DNA of 63,041 bases. Origin: DRYS01 sp964491605 (GTDB taxonomy: Archaea > Thermoproteota > CALKCG01 > B24 > DRYS01). The notes beneath the pieces were generated by a model. It was not told the DNA's origin, ran no database searches, and saw only the letters and a list, made by a program, of their open reading frames with translations. A program made the translations under genes and the position numbers. The number at the start of each line of letters is the position of its first letter. Within the stretch, counting starts at the first letter, position 1. The DNA is taken from positions 1 through 63,041 of the forward strand of contig CAZBGY010000009.1 of NCBI GenBank assembly GCA_964491605.1. Direction: 5' to 3'. Shown in pieces: positions 62,810 through 63,041 of the stretch.

Positions 62810-63041
62810 CTAATACATCTGCTTAAAGCTTAGTAATGTTTTAGCAACTGCTTGTATGAAGAATATCGTACCTAAATCCCGTATATAGTATGGAGATTTA
62901 TCAGTGCCATTTATAGGTGGTGGTACTTTCTCTAGTATAGCACCTTTAAGATTTGGATCCTCAGGGTTTTTAAATTCCATATTCACGTAGAATCTCGATG
63001 CTTTCCTCATAGATTCTATGTAGCGTTTATCTCCTAAGATA
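62810..63041 (-). CDS. C-terminal fragment of a protein cut by the window edge
   Basis: The minus-strand frame is open to the window end with GDKRYIESMRKASRFYVNME, FKNPEDPNLKGAILEKVPPP, and SPYYIRDLGTIFFIQAVAKT before the stop at 62810. The pattern (helix, then a NP-x-D-P turn, then helix) is like the last hairpin of a six-hairpin glycosidase-like protein. Only about 77 residues are present, so the call is tentative. Confidence 0.4.
   Translation of the reverse strand, partial: ILGDKRYIESMRKASRFYVNMEFKNPEDPNLKGAILEKVPPPINGTDKSPYYIRDLGTIFFIQAVAKTLLSFKQMY

Noticed and set aside
1..63041. CRISPR arrays, insertion sequences, integrases, rRNA genes
   Set aside because: No repeated spacer pattern, transposase or integrase motif, or rRNA core sequence is seen on either strand.

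Overview
The window is archaeal. The evidence is a RadA recombinase, a homotetramer-type tRNA splicing endonuclease, an archaeal-type SRP RNA with a helix 6, TATA-box promoters 25-30 bases upstream of starts, archaeal topoisomerase IA and Lhr helicase, and an RqcH/NEMF homologue. A small 51-residue zinc-ribbon protein and the overall gene set fit an uncultivated, probably thermophilic member of the Thermoproteota/TACK group, but I cannot name the lineage. A run of exactly 100 N flanked by an identical 55-base repeat shows that this is a scaffolded draft, probably metagenomic, assembly.

Layout. Positions 1-10.6 kb hold carbohydrate and C1 genes: a GH35-like and a DUF4038-type glycosidase, an LLM-class flavin/F420 oxidoreductase, a corrinoid protein with a URO-D-type methyltransferase, a medium-chain dehydrogenase, a second URO-D protein, a drug/metabolite transporter and a cupin. 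Two decayed genes (an antitoxin-like one and a membrane protein) lie here. Positions 11-16 kb hold a Dph6-like ATPase, a membrane protein, a free-standing LigD-type 3'-phosphoesterase, and a two-gene operon preceded by a clear fluoride riboswitch. Positions 16-23 kb hold topoisomerase IA, an ABC-2 export operon, ThiI and a PhoU-like regulator. Positions 23-31 kb are a glycan block: GH38 alpha-mannosidase, a large DUF6785-like membrane protein and a GH20 hexosaminidase. Positions 31-36 kb hold an Ldh-type dehydrogenase, a third URO-D protein and the TldD/TldE pair. Positions 36-49.5 kb are mostly information-processing and housekeeping genes: a HhH/queuosine-salvage-like glycosylase, Lon-like protease, EndA, dihydroorotase, Mut7-C protein, CBS protein, RqcH, EMC6-like protein, RadA and two-subunit fumarase. 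These are followed by the SRP RNA. Positions 49.8-63 kb hold a second corrinoid protein, a phosphohexomutase, a coupled HtrA protease/FtsX-type permease/GT39 cluster, two sugar-isomerase-like TIM barrels, an Lhr helicase and a THEP1 NTPase.

How they work together. The glycosidases, TIM-barrel isomerases and Ldh/MDR dehydrogenases suggest use of plant or microbial glycans. Three URO-D-type proteins and two corrinoid proteins suggest methyl transfer from methylated (perhaps methoxylated) compounds; this second statement is inference. The most striking element is the fluoride riboswitch at about 15915-15973 (minus strand). It sits in the leader of an alpha/alpha-toroid (prenyltransferase/squalene-cyclase repeat) protein and a second protein of unknown family, not of CrcB/Fluc or a CLC-F exporter. 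This looks like a fluoride-responsive operon of new content. Its ribosome binding site is complementary to one strand of the aptamer's first helix, which suggests a simple translational ON switch.
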